NCBI RefSeq assembly: GCF_036850765.1
Contig: NC_089498.1
Location: 51,077,795 to 51,141,794 of the forward strand
Source: Saccopteryx bilineata
Lineage: Eukaryota > Chordata > Mammalia > Chiroptera > Emballonuridae
Length of the DNA: 64,000 nt
Reading direction: 5' to 3'
Part shown: in pieces, positions 33,481 to 44,230 of the stretch
How positions within the stretch are numbered: position 1 is the first letter of the stretch
Layout: every line of letters starts with the position of its first letter
Translations under genes and position numbers: made by a program
The notes under the pieces: model-generated
Database searches by the model: none
What the model was told of the DNA's origin: nothing
The model's input: the letters and a program-made list of their open reading frames with translations, nothing else

Positions 33481-33859
33481 TTGGAATTAAGCTTAAGTTC
33501 TAGGTTGGATCATGACATTTATGAGACTAAAGAATTCATATTAAATACATGCATATGTCCACACAAAAATATTAGGTACCCCAGATAATTTAAGAAGTGT
33601 CTAGAAAAACACAGAAAAATTTCATAGTGCCTAAAATTTCTATCATTTTCATTCTTTTATATTGCTATATTAAAAACCTTAATGATAACCACATTGTGTG
33701 TGTGTGATAATTTATTAGACACTTTTCTCCTTTTTGTTGGTACTCTTTACTCTCAGACCCACTATAATTTGGATTCCTTTTAATCATTTTATTGAAAATG
33801 CTGCTGCCAAACAATAATGTTCTAACTGTCCTTGTGTATCATTTAAATTTTTCACCTTC

Positions 33860-35060
33860 GAGAGTGATGTCAGAGAAATGGCACTGTGGGGAGTGCTCCT
33901 GATACCTCTCCCCAAAATTTCAACAAGTTCTTCAAGTAGTGACAGAAAAATCTACCCTTGGAGCATCTGGAAGTCCCACACACTGAACACGAAGGCAGAA
34001 GCAGCAGCAACCTCATAGCTAGATCATTAGGCTGCTAATTCAGGAAGGAGAGACTAGGAGAGAAGCTCCAGGAAAACGGACTCTCCCATTGTTGGAGCCT
34101 GCAAATGCTAACAAGCCCTGACTACCAACGATACTGAAGCCATATGACATCACCATAGAGACTTATCAACTGCGAATCTCTACCTAAGCATGCACCGGGG
34201 CAGATCCTGAAGTACAGAGCCACTGACCAGGAAGAGGGAAAGGAAAGTAAAAGGAAGAAGATAACCTCTCAAAATCAAGAAAAATCCACAGACTTTATAA
34301 CTTTTTCTACTTTTTTTTGTTTCTTTTATCTTCTTGTCTTTATTATTTTTTTTCTTCCACCTTGGTCCTTCTATTCTTTACCCATCTTATTCTTTTCTCT
34401 TCATCTTGAACTACATTACCCATAAGTGTTACATTTCCCATTTTTTTCTTCTTCCTTTCTCTCTATGAGGGTTACACTCCAAAACCCTTAACTCTGTCTT
34501 TTTTCTTTTTTCTTTTTTTCTTTTTTCTTCCTCTCTCTTAGTTTCTTCTTTTCTCCTTTACTTTTCCTCACATTCGATCCTCATTCATTAACAAATTATT
34601 TTATTGGAAACTCAAATTTTATCTTTGTGGCATTTTGGGTACTTTTTACTTTACTTTTTAACTCATTAGCATTCCCCTGAACCCTGGCTCTCTATTCTAT
34701 CTAGTTTTTGTTCCACTAAATACAATAGTATTTTTTTCTTTTTCCTGTTTCCCTCTTATCCCTTTCATCATATCTCTCAGTCTACCAAAATTTACAAGCA
34801 AATTATTTTATTCTTGATTCAAATTTTTTCCTTTTTTGCATTTTGTGGGTCCCTATCTCCTTTTTTTGACCCTTTATCACTTCTCCCCAACTCAGGCCCT
34901 CTGTTATAGGTAGTTTTTGTTCCATTTAGCACAGTTTTATTCACAATTTTTTATGGTATATTCTCAAGGAGGAAGGGAAAGAGAGAAAGGGGAGAAGTAA
35001 TAAAAATTTTTTTTCTTTTTATTCTTTATTAATTCTCATTAATGGTATTAACAAAACCAC
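33860..35060 (+). promoter_or_regulatory. L1 5' UTR
   Basis: About 1.2 kb between the 5' TSD and ORF1. The first 440 bp are mixed, while 34300-34960 are strongly pyrimidine-rich (TTTTC/CTTTT-like). An internal promoter is expected here by analogy with other L1s, but no element can be singled out by eye. Confidence 0.65.
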
Positions 35061-35065
35061 CCTAA

Positions 35066-36440
35066 GATGCCATTAAGGAAAAGGCAATAGAATATTATGG
35101 TTACAAAAGACAGAGATATAGCACAGATAGATGAGAAAAAATCTATGGAACAAAATTTAATAGATTGGAAACCTTGGATTTAAATGACAGAGAATTTAAA
35201 ATAGAAATCCTAAAAATACTCAGAGATATACAAGAAAACACAGAAAGGCAATTTAGGGAGCTCAAAAAAACAACTCAGGGCACTACATGGTTGGCTCAGT
35301 GGTAGAGCATCAGCCTGGCATGCAGGAGTCCCGGGTTTGATTCCCGGCCAGGGCACACAGAAGAAGTGCCCATCTGGTACTCCACCCCTCCCACTCTCCT
35401 TCCTCTCTGTCTCTCTCTTCCCTTCCCGCAGCCAAGGCTCCATTGAAGCAAAGTTGGCCCAGGCGCTGAGGATGGCTCTGTGGCCTCTGCCTCAGGTGCT
35501 AGAATGGCTCTGATTGCAATAGAGCAATGCCCCAGATGGGCAGAGCATCACCCCCTGGTGGGCATGCAAGGTGGATCCTGGTCGGGCACCTGAGGGAGTC
35601 TGTCTGACTGCCTCCTTGATTCCAACTTCAGAAAAAAATAAATAAATAAACCAACTCAATGAACACAAAGAATATATTATCAAGGAAATTGAAACTATGA
35701 AAACAAATCAAATAGACATAAAAAATTTAATTAATGAACTGAAAAATAAGGTAACAAACTTAGCTAATAAAACAGGCCAGATAGAAGATAGGATTAGTGA
35801 CATAGAAGACAAGCAACTTGAGGCACAAGAAAGACAAGAAGAGAGAGACTCAAAAATTTAAAAAAATGAGAAAGCCCTATAGGAATTGTCTGACTCCATC
35901 AAAAAGACTAACATAAGAATAATATGTATATCAGACGGATAAAAGAGAGAAAATGGAATAGAGAACATATTCAAACAAATAGACTAGAACTTCCCAAGCC
36001 TGTGGAAAGAACTAAAGCCTCAAATTCAAGAAGCAAACAGAACATCGAATTTTCTTAACCCCAACAAACCTACTCCAAGGCACATCATAACAAAATTGGC
36101 ACAAACCAATGACAAAGAAAAAATTCTCAAGGCAGCCATGGAAAAAAATACAACATATAAAGGAAGGCCTATTGGATTATCATCGGATTTCTCAGCAGAA
36201 ACTCTACAAGCTAGAAGAAAGTGATCCCCAATATTTAAAGTTCTGAAAGAGAGGAACTTCCAGCCAAGAATACTATACCCATCAAAGCTATCCTTCAAAT
36301 ACAAAGCAGAAATAAAAACATTCACAGATACAGAAAAGATGAGGAAATTTATCATCAGAAAACCCCCACTTCAGGAAATACGAGGGTTTTCCAACCAGAT
36401 ACAAAGAACAAAACAAAAAAAAAAAACACAATTAAAAGCT
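35066..36440 (+). pseudogene. L1 ORF1 pseudogene
   Basis: The likely start ATG is at 35066, but that frame hits a stop after seven codons (AGGCAATAG). Downstream, frame pieces read as an ORF1p: a Lys/Glu-rich coiled-coil-like part (35650-35860), an RNA-recognition-like middle, and the C-terminal domain with SAETLQARRK near 36195-36224 and NFQPRILYPSKLSF near 36257-36298. ORF1p normally forms an RNA-binding trimer. A type A SINE at 35.28 kb and several stops break it. Confidence 0.85.
35279..35649 (+). mobile_element. Type A SINE inside L1 ORF1
   Basis: The head has TTGGCTCAGTGGTAGAGC and B box GGTTTGATTCC (one base off). The first bases read GGCACTACATGG rather than GCCCTGGCTGG, so the head is mutated. 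AACAACTCA before and AACCAACTCA after mark an imperfect TSD. The core has two GGGCAGAGC-like units. Confidence 0.9.
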
Positions 36441-36661
36441 CCACTAAGAACATAATAAAACCAAAGTTAAACTTTGACAACAAAAACAAAAAAAAAAGGA
36501 GAGAGGACGGAGATTAACAGTAGCAAAAGATGATGGACTGCAGAAGCACTCATAAGATAGTGTACTACAATGAACATGGTAGGTACCCTTTTCATTACTT
36601 AATGGAAACCACCACTGAAAAAACCACCACAGAAGCACATGGCTTAAAAAAGATAGTAACA

Positions 36662-36848
36662 GCCTGACCTGTGGTGGCGCAGTGGATAAAGCGTCGACCT
36701 GGAAATGCTGAGGTTGCCGGTTTGAAACCCTGGGCTTGCCTGGTCAAGGCACATATGGGAGTTGATGCTTCCTGCTCCTCCCCCCTTCTCTCTCTCTGTC
36801 TCTCTCTCGTCTCTCTCCTCTCTAAAAATGAATAAATAAATTAAAAAA
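36662..36848 (+). mobile_element. Type B SINE between L1 ORF1 and ORF2
   Basis: The head GCCTGACCTGTGGTGGCGCA starts at 36662. A perfect 16-bp TSD, AAAAAAGATAGTAACA, lies at 36646-36661 and 36849-36864. The element is near full consensus with tail AATGAATAAATAAATT. Confidence 0.97.
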
Positions 36849-38524
36849 AAAAAAGATAGTAACAGAGGAAAGAAGTATGGATTACAACCAAACAAAAACA
36901 AACGATACAAAAAAAGAGAGAAGAATCAAACAGGATACAAAACTAACAGAAAGCAATTCATAAAATGGCAATAGGGAACCCTCAAGTGTCAATAATTATA
37001 CTAAATGTAAATGGATTAAACTCACCAATAAAAAGACACAGAGTAGCAGAATGGATTAAAAAAGAAAATCCAACTGTATGCTGCCTACAAGAAACACATC
37101 TAAGCAACAAGGATAAAAAGTGAAAGGCTGGAAAACAATACTCCAAGTAAATAACATCCAAAAAAAGGCAAGTGTAGCAATACTCATATCTAATAATGCT
37201 GACTACAAGACAGCAAAAGTAATCAGAGACAAAAATGGTCATTTCATAATGATTAAGGAGACATTGAATCAAGAAGACATGACAATTCTTAATATATATG
37301 CACCAAACCAAGGAGCACCAAACTATATAAGACAGCTACTTATTGACCTAAAAACAAAAACTGACAAAAATACAATCATACTTGGAGACCTCAATACACC
37401 GCTGACGGCTTTAGATCATTCATCCAAACAGAAAATCAATAAAGATATATTGGCCTTAAACAAAACACTAGAGCAATTGAATATGATAGACATCTCAGGA
37501 CACTTCATCCCAAAGCGACAGAGTATACATTTTTCTCTAGTGTACATGGAACATTCTCAAGATTGACTATATATTGGGCCACAAAAATAACATCACCAAA
37601 TTCAGAAAAATTGAAATTGTACCAAATATATTTTCTGATCATAAAGCCTTGAAACTAGAATTCAACTGCAAAAAAAGGAGGAAAAACCCCCACAAAAATG
37701 TGGAAACTAAACAACATACTTTTAAAAAATAAGCATAGAGATCAAAAGATATATACAGACTAATGAAAATGACAATACGACATATCAGAATCTATGGGAT
37801 GCAGCAAAAGCAGTAATAAGAGGGAAGTTCATATCACTTCAGGCGTATATGAACAAACAAGAGAAAGCCCAAGTAAACCACTTAACTTCAAACCTTAAGA
37901 AACTAGAGAAAGAAGAACAAAGACAACCCAAAACCAGCAGAAGAAAAGAAATAATAAAAATCAGAGCAGAAATAAATGAAATAGAGGACAGAAAAACTAA
38001 GAAAAAATTAATAAAACAAAGGGCTGGTTCTTTGAAAAGATCAACAAAATTGACAAACCCTTGGCAAGACTCACCAAGGAAAAAAAAGAAAGGACTCATA
38101 TAAACAAAATCCAAAATGAAAGAGGAGAAATCACCACAGACATCATAGATATACAAAGAATTATTGTAGGATACTATGAAAAACTCTATGCCACCAAATT
38201 CAACAATCTAGAAGAAATGGATAAATTCCTAGAACAATACAACCTTCCTAGTCTGAGTCATGAAGAAGCAGAAAGCCTAAACAGACCAATTAGCAGGGAG
38301 AAAATAGACAAAACTATTAAAAACCTCCCCAAAAAGAAAAGTCCAGGCCTAGATGGTTATACTAGTGAATTCATTAAACATTCAAAGAAGATTTGGTTCC
38401 TATTCTATTCAAAGTCTTTCAAAAAATTGAAGAAGAAGCAATACTTTCAAACACATTTTATGAGTTCCACATAACCCTCATACCGAAACCTGGCAAGGAT
38501 GGCACAAAAAAAAGAAAACTAAAG

Positions 38525-38885
38525 GCCCTGGCTGGTTGGCTCAGCAGTAGAGCATCGGCCTGACGTGTGGGGGACCCGGGTTCGATTCCCGGCCAGGGCA
38601 CATAGGAGAAGTGCCCATTTGCTTCTCCACCCCCCCTTCCTTCCTCTCTGTCTCCCTCTTCCCCTCCCGCAGCCAAGGCTCCATTGGAGCAAAGATGGCC
38701 CAGGTGCTGGGGATGGCTCCTTGGCCTCTGCCCCAGGCGCTAGAGTGGCTCTGGTTGCGTTGCGGCAGAGCGTCGCCCCTGGTGGGCGTGCCGGGTGGAT
38801 CCCAGTCAGGCGCATGCAGGAGTCTGACTGTCTCTCCCCGTTTCCAGCTTCAGAAAAATACAAATAAATAAATAAATAAATAAAT
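38525..38885 (+). mobile_element. Type A SINE inside L1 ORF2
   Basis: The head GCCCTGGCTGGTTGGCTCAG starts at 38525. AAAACTAAAG at 38515-38524 and AAAACTACAG at 38886-38895 form a TSD (9 of 10). The core has a single GGCAGAGCGTCGCCCC unit, the shortest version seen in this window. The tail is (AATA)n. Confidence 0.95.
38537..38589 (+). promoter_or_regulatory. Pol III A box and B box of a type A SINE
   Basis: The A-box-like TGGCTCAGCAG is at 38537-38547 and a perfect B box GGTTCGATTCC is at 38579-38589, spaced as in tRNA genes. This shows the tRNA origin of the family. It is not a tRNA gene: the cloverleaf does not close and the unit runs on into the SINE body. Confidence 0.8.
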
Positions 38886-40828
38886 AAAACTACAGACCAA
38901 TATCTCTAATGAATACAGATGCTAAAATACTAAACAAAATACTAGCAAATTGAAAACAAGAACATATTAAAAAAATAATATGTCCTGATCAAGTGGGATT
39001 CATCCCAGAATCTCAAGGATGGTTCAACATACGTAAAATGGTTAACGTAATACACCATATCAACAAAACAAAGAACAAAAACCACATGATCTTATCAATA
39101 GATGCAGAGAAGGCATTCAATAAAATACAACACAACTTTACGTTTAAAACACTCAACAAAATGGATATAGAAGGAAAATAATCTCAACATAATAAAGGCC
39201 ATATATGATAAACCATCAGCTAACATCATATTAAATGGCATTAAACTGAGGACTTTCCCCCCCATAAATCAGGAACAAGACAGGGTTGTCCACTCTCTCC
39301 ACTCTTATTTAACGTGGTCCTAGAAATTCTAGCCCGAGCAATCAGAGAAGATAAAGAAATAAAAGGCATCCATATCGGAAAAGAAGATATAAAGGTTCAC
39401 CTTTTCCAGATGATATGATCCTATACATTGAAAACCCCAAAGACTCCACAAAAAGATTACTAGAAACAATAAACCAATACAGTAAGTTCGCAGGATACAA
39501 AATTAATATACAAAAGTCCATAGCCTTTCTAAATGCCAACAAAAAGTATTAGAAAATGAACTCAAAAAAATAATCCCCTCACGATTGCAACAAAAAATAT
39601 AAAATACCTAGAAATAAACATAACAAAGAATGTAAAGGACCTATATAACAAAAACTATAAAGCATTGTTAAGGGAAATCAAAAAAGATACAATGAAATGG
39701 AAAAATATACCTTATTATTGGATAGGAAGAATAAATATAATCAAAATGGCCATATTACCCAAAGCAATATACAAATTTAATGCAATTCCCATCAAAATTC
39801 CAATGACATTTTTTTATAGAAATCATTTAAAGAAATGGAACAAAAAATCATCAAGTTTATATGGAACTATAAAAAACCCCGAATAGCCAAAGCAATCCTA
39901 AGGAAAAAGAACAAAGCTTGGAGCATTACAATAGCTGACTTCAAATTATATTATAGAGCCACGACAATCAAAATAGACATTCAGACCAATGGAACAGAAT
40001 AGAAAGTCTAGAAATAAAACCACATATATATGGTCAAATAATTTTCAATAAAGGGGCCAACAACACCCAATGGAGAAAAGAAAGCCTCTTCAACAAATGG
40101 TGCTGGGAAAACTGGAAAGCCACATGCAAAAGAATGAAACTCGACTACAGTTTGTCCCCTTGTACTAAAATTAATTCAAAATGCATCAAAGACCTAAATA
40201 TAAGACCTGAAACAGTAAAGTACATAGAAGAAAATATAGGTATTAAACTCATGGACCTTGGTTTTAAAGAGCATTTTATGAATTTGACTCCAAAGGCAAG
40301 AGAAGTGAAGGCAAAGATAAATGAATGGGACTACATCAGACTAAGAAGTTTTTGCTCAGCAAGAGAAACTGACCACAAAATAAACAGACAGCCAACTAAA
40401 TGGGAAATGATATTTTCAAACAACAGCTCAGATAAGGGCCTAATATCCAAAATATACAAAGAACTCATAAAACTCAACAACAAACAACCAAACAATCCAA
40501 TAAAAAAAATGGGAAGAGGACATGAACAGACACTTCGCCCAGGAAGAAATACAAATGTCCAACAGATATATGAAAAGATGCTGATCTTCATTAGCTATTA
40601 GAGAAATACAAATCAAAACTACAATGAGATACCACCTCACACCTGTTAGATTAGCTATTATCAACAAGACAGGTAAATACCAAGTGTTGGAGAGGCTGTG
40701 GAGAAAAAAGAACCCTAATTCACTGGTGGTGGGAATGTAAAGTAATACAACCATTATGGAAGAAAGTATGCTTGTTCCTCAAAAAACTGAAAATGGAACT
40801 ACCTTATGACCCAGCAATCCCTCTACTG

Positions 40829-41178
40829 CAGTGGTCCCCAAACTTTTTCAGGCCACGGACCCATTTAATGTCAGAAAATATTTTCACGAACTGGCCTCTA
40901 GGGTGGGAAGAATAAATGCACAAAGTAAAATTATGCAACCAGTGTAAAAACTGTGGTATTTTAAAATATAATTGTTGAACCTATGAGACAAGCATCAAGA
41001 GTGAGTATTAGTTGGATATAACAGAGGGAATCTGGTCATTTTAAAAAAATAAAACATCGTTCAGACAAATATTGAATAAAACAGAAATAATGTAAGTTAT
41101 TTATTCTTTCTCTGCAGACTGGTACCAAATGGCCCACGGACTGGTACCGGTCCGCGGCCCGGGGGTTGGGGACCACTG
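40829..41178. mobile_element. Non-autonomous hAT element, 350 bp, inside L1 ORF2
   Basis: The ends are CAGTGGTCCCCAA and its complement. The 8-bp TSD, CTCTACTG at 40821-40828 and CTTTACTG at 41179-41186, has one mismatch. The interior includes a near-palindrome GGACTGGTACCGGTCC (41129-41152 region) and no coding frame. Removing it restores the L1 text CCTCTACTGGGTATATACCC, confirming the borders. It is a different family from the 8.98-kb element. Confidence 0.95.
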
Positions 41179-41483
41179 CTTTACTGGGTATATACCCTTA
41201 AAACTCAGAGACATTGATACGTAAAGACACATGTAGCCCCATGTTCACTGCAGCATTGTTCACAGTGGCCAAGACATGGAAACTACCAAAAAGCCCTTCA
41301 ATAGATGACTGGATAAAGAAGATGTGGCACATATTCACTATGGAATACTACTCAGCCATAAGAAATGATGACATTGGATCATTTACAACAAAATGGATGG
41401 ATCTTGATAACATCATATGGAGTGAAATAAGTAAATCAGAAAAAACTAAGAACTGCATGATTCCATATATAGGTGGGACATAA

Positions 41484-41733
41484 AAATGAGATTCAGAGAC
41501 ATGGACTAGAGTGTGGTGGTTACGGGGAGGGGAGAGGAGAGGGAAGGTGAGAGGAAGAGGGAGGGGCACAAAGAAAACCAGATAGAAGGTGACGGAGGAC
41601 AATCTGACTTTGGGTGATGGGTATGCAACATAATTGAATGACAAAATAACCTGGAGATATTTTCTTTGAACATATGTACCCTGATTTATTGATGTCACCC
41701 CACTAAAATTAATAAAAATTTATAATAAAAAAA
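41484..41733 (+). other. L1 3' UTR and poly-A
   Basis: After the ORF2 stop the 3' UTR contains a G/A-rich tract (41515-41575), GGTGATGGGTATGCAACATA and ACCCTGATTTATTGATGTCA, then an A-rich end. This tail is shared with the copies at 26.9 kb (antisense) and 31.2 kb. Confidence 0.9.
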
Positions 41734-41929
41734 TTGTCCACCTTCATTATATTTGACTTTTCCATAGTATTTAACATTCTTTATAAGTCCTTTCTTCAAA
41801 ATTATCCTGGATTTCCATGACATTACAATCATGTGGTTTTCCTCATATCTTTCTGACTTCACTTTCTGACCTTCTCTTCCCATTTAAATACTAGCATTCC
41901 ACATCAGTTTTCTCTTTTCTCTTTTTGTA

Positions 41930-42230
41930 CTTTTCCAGATGGTCACATTCAAATCCATGGTTTTCAATGCCTTCAAATGCACTGATGGCTCTGAAATTTT
42001 TCTCCAGCACACAAACTTTTTCTAATATCTAGTTCCATAGTTCCCCCTGTCTGCTTGGATGCATCCTCCTCAATGTATCACAAACATTTCAAACTTTCTA
42101 TGTCCAAATATGTAAATTATCTTTCTTCCCCACTTTAACTTGCTTTATTCCAGTATTGTGTATTATCTAACAAATTCTAAATAAAAAAACCCAGTTGCAT
42201 TCACATTCTACTCCCCTTTCTTCCAGGGGA
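41930..42230 (+). mobile_element. L2 LINE fragment, sense
   Basis: GATGGCTCTGAAATTTTTCT, CTGCTTGGATGCATCCTCCT and CACAAACATTTCAAACTTTC follow the L2 sense order (the 'contrary-strand' partner of the antisense copies at 16.7 and 26.2 kb). Strongly diverged. Confidence 0.55.
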
Positions 42231-42972
42231 ATGTGTGGAGACTTTTGGTTGACCATTTAAAAGCTATTGATGACCTTTTTTTGTAGGTGTACCCTAACTT
42301 TATTTGGAGTAGCCATGGTTTAGGTCAAAGGGATGAGATATGAATTGGTTATTTTACTTTTGAAAATTCTATTCATTTTGCCTGATACTAATTTACACAT
42401 TCTCTCCTGAAACTAGGAGTAGCCATGTGACTCATTTTGGCCAATAAGTAACGTAAGGTATCTGGGGATCCTCTTGGAGAGTTCTTCTTTCTTTATAAAA
42501 CTGGAGAATGATACACTTTGTCATTGTTCCCTTTTTTTGTATTTGGGATACTTTCATGTCCGAATATGATGGTTGGACAGCCACCTTGCTACTGTTATAG
42601 AAAAGCTTTAGAATGAAAACAAATATGATAAGGATGGTGACCCCAAAGAATAGAGTACTGTCTATGAATTGAGGTACAGTGCCCAAATGCAGGACTCTAG
42701 AAAGCTATTGGCATTATAAGTGTATCGAAAGATGGAGGAAAATTTAAAAGTCATAATGTCAAAATTATGCCAGCCTTGACAGTGATATTTATATTCAATT
42801 TTATGCCCCCAAATGTAAGAGAATCATAATTTGGTGAAGAGCCATAAAAATAATTAAATGACTGGAAAGGAAGGGCTACTAAGCATTGAAAAATTTGCAA
42901 CTACTTACTGAATATTAAAATCTTAAAAGCTTAATTATAGTGTAGATCTGAAAAGATTTATTCTAAATAGGC
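42231..42972. other. Unassigned sequence
   Basis: About 0.7 kb without a confident feature. Confidence 0.35.
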
Positions 42973-43060
42973 TTTTGATCAGATCTTAACATAACTTTTA
43001 TGATGTTATAATAGATTTTTGATCAGATCTTCACATAATTTTTATGATGATATAATACAA
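42973..43060. repeat. 44-bp tandem duplication
   Basis: Unit 1 at 42973-43016 and unit 2 at 43017-43060 both start TTTTGATCAGATCTT and continue ACATAA.TTTTATGATG. They differ at only a few positions. Each carries the palindrome TGATCA. Confidence 0.92.
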
Positions 43061-43800
43061 ACTAAGGTTTCACATTTAATATCCAGATACCTGTATTTCT
43101 AATCTAAATCAGTTGTCATTTTCCTTTTACTTTCTCCTCTTGAATTGGGTTATGGTTCAATATGCTATCGCTCAACTCACTGCCCAGACTGTGTACCTCA
43201 AAGTCATGTTTATTGATGATCTCTCCCCCCACTTGCATCTGTATCATATAATAGCATTAAAAATAATTCTTTTTATAACATAAAGTTTTCTCTTTTTAAA
43301 TTTGGCTAGCTATTATTGAATATATTCAAATGGAGATCTTTTCTTGACTTAAAAACTTTCAGGAAAACCTAAGAAAAATTATGGAAAAAGATAAGTCAAG
43401 TCTATACGACTTGAATTAAAAAGAATCTGAGGTTAATTCTTAAAGTGATAATGTGACTTGCTAATTGGTAGGTCAATCTCAAAGCAGCTTTTGAAAGATT
43501 CATTAAGCTACATATCACATGGAGATGATAGGATTAAGTAGTATAAATAGTTGTGCTGCAGCTGAACCTTTTACCAGTCAATTGTTCAGGAGTCAGAAGG
43601 GACTAATGTTAATGGCAAAATCAGCTTATAACATATATCATATTTCAGCCTTAGTAGAATGCTTGAGCAGAATCAGGTGGACACGACAAATTCTGTGAAC
43701 ATAATCACCTAATATTAATCAGGGATTCCTCAGGATCTAGCAAAATGGGCCAAATTTACTAAATATACTCTGGTGGCATAAAAATGCACATATTTGAGGT
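43061..43800. other. Unassigned sequence
   Basis: No gene or confident repeat recognised. Confidence 0.35.
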
Positions 43801-43904
43801 CATTTCTGTCAGAGGCAAAGAACCATCAATGGCTTCTCATTGCCAAAGCGGGAAGATTAGAATTTGGCATATGTACCATCACTATCTTTCCTTCCCTCTA
43901 ATCA

Positions 43905-44045
43905 CGACATTCATGATGAGGCTAATGCAATTCAAGACCCCCTTTATACAGCTCTTCAGGAAGCCACTACTGCTGGACTGGATTCGGCAGCTTTGGATCA
44001 CGAGGTAGAGTCCCAGATTTTAGACGCTGCAAACAAGACTTGCCC
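43905..44045 (+). other. Coding-like segment of unknown origin
   Basis: In one frame this 141-bp stretch reads as an acidic, well-mixed peptide (starting NHDIHDEANAIQD, later GLDSAALDHEVES) without the low-complexity look of its surroundings, and keeps several CpGs. The frame is closed upstream by TAG at 43858-43860 and continues open only to 44073. The flanks look like L2. A GAG|GTAGAG donor-like site lies at 44001-44009 and an AG at 43919-43920, but splice context is weak. I do not recognise the peptide; it could be chance, an exon, or a captured fragment. Confidence 0.25.
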
Positions 44046-44230
44046 ATTCACACCTTGCTACTCTCTGTCTTAGAACTTTGAGCTCTATCAGTAATAAATT
44101 TCTTGAGAGTCTTCCAAACATCAAGCTCTTTCCTAAGCTTTAGCTCAGTCCATCTGCTTTACCTAAAATGTCCTCCTCACCTTCCCAAGTCTTCACCTGG
44201 TTAAATGTAACTCAGCCATTTAGTCTTGTT
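44046..44230 (+). mobile_element. L2 LINE fragment, sense
   Basis: CAAGCTCTTTCCTAAGCTTT, CATCTGCTTTACCTAAAATG and CACCTTCCCAAGTCTTCACC resemble the L2 sense text before the 3' end. Diverged. Confidence 0.55.

Larger units (their letters stand above)
36966..41483 (+). pseudogene. L1 ORF2 pseudogene (endonuclease, reverse transcriptase, Cys-rich domain)
   Basis: It starts MAIGNPQVS at 36966. Endonuclease motifs seen: LNVNGLN near the start, QETH near 37091, IYAPNQGAPN near 37297-37326, GDLNTPL near 37384-37404 (GDFN in most L1s), and SDHK near 37637. A stop falls soon after QETH (GATAAAAAGTGA). In the reverse transcriptase, SPGLDGYTSEF (38341) and [11 protein letters not shown] (39099) are present, but the catalytic FADD motif reads FPDD at 39403-39414. 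The Cys-His motif CX3CX7HX4C is intact at 40685-40738. The end is IGGT then TAA at 41481. Frame is broken many times, including an A8 run at 40502-40509. Confidence 0.9.
33860..41733 (+). mobile_element. Full-length L1, sense, about 6.6 kb, with four later insertions
   Basis: The element runs from a GAGAGTGATGTCAGAG start to a poly-A tail. Imperfect 12-bp flanks, TTTTTCACCTTC at 33848-33859 and TTGTCCACCTTC at 41734-41745 (10 of 12 match), form the TSD, so both ends are original. Order: 5' UTR to about 35060, ORF1 remnant, ORF2 remnant from 36966, 3' UTR from 41484. Three SINEs (35.3, 36.7 and 38.5 kb) and one hAT (40.8 kb) were added later. Stops and frameshifts show it is dead. Confidence 0.93.

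Noticed and set aside
37120..37566. 148-codon frame with clear endonuclease motifs, as a functional gene
   Set aside because: It is the endonuclease part of an L1 ORF2 with stops on both sides.
38537..38600. tRNA gene
   Set aside because: A and B boxes are intact, but the unit continues into a SINE body and recurs at many loci with TSDs.
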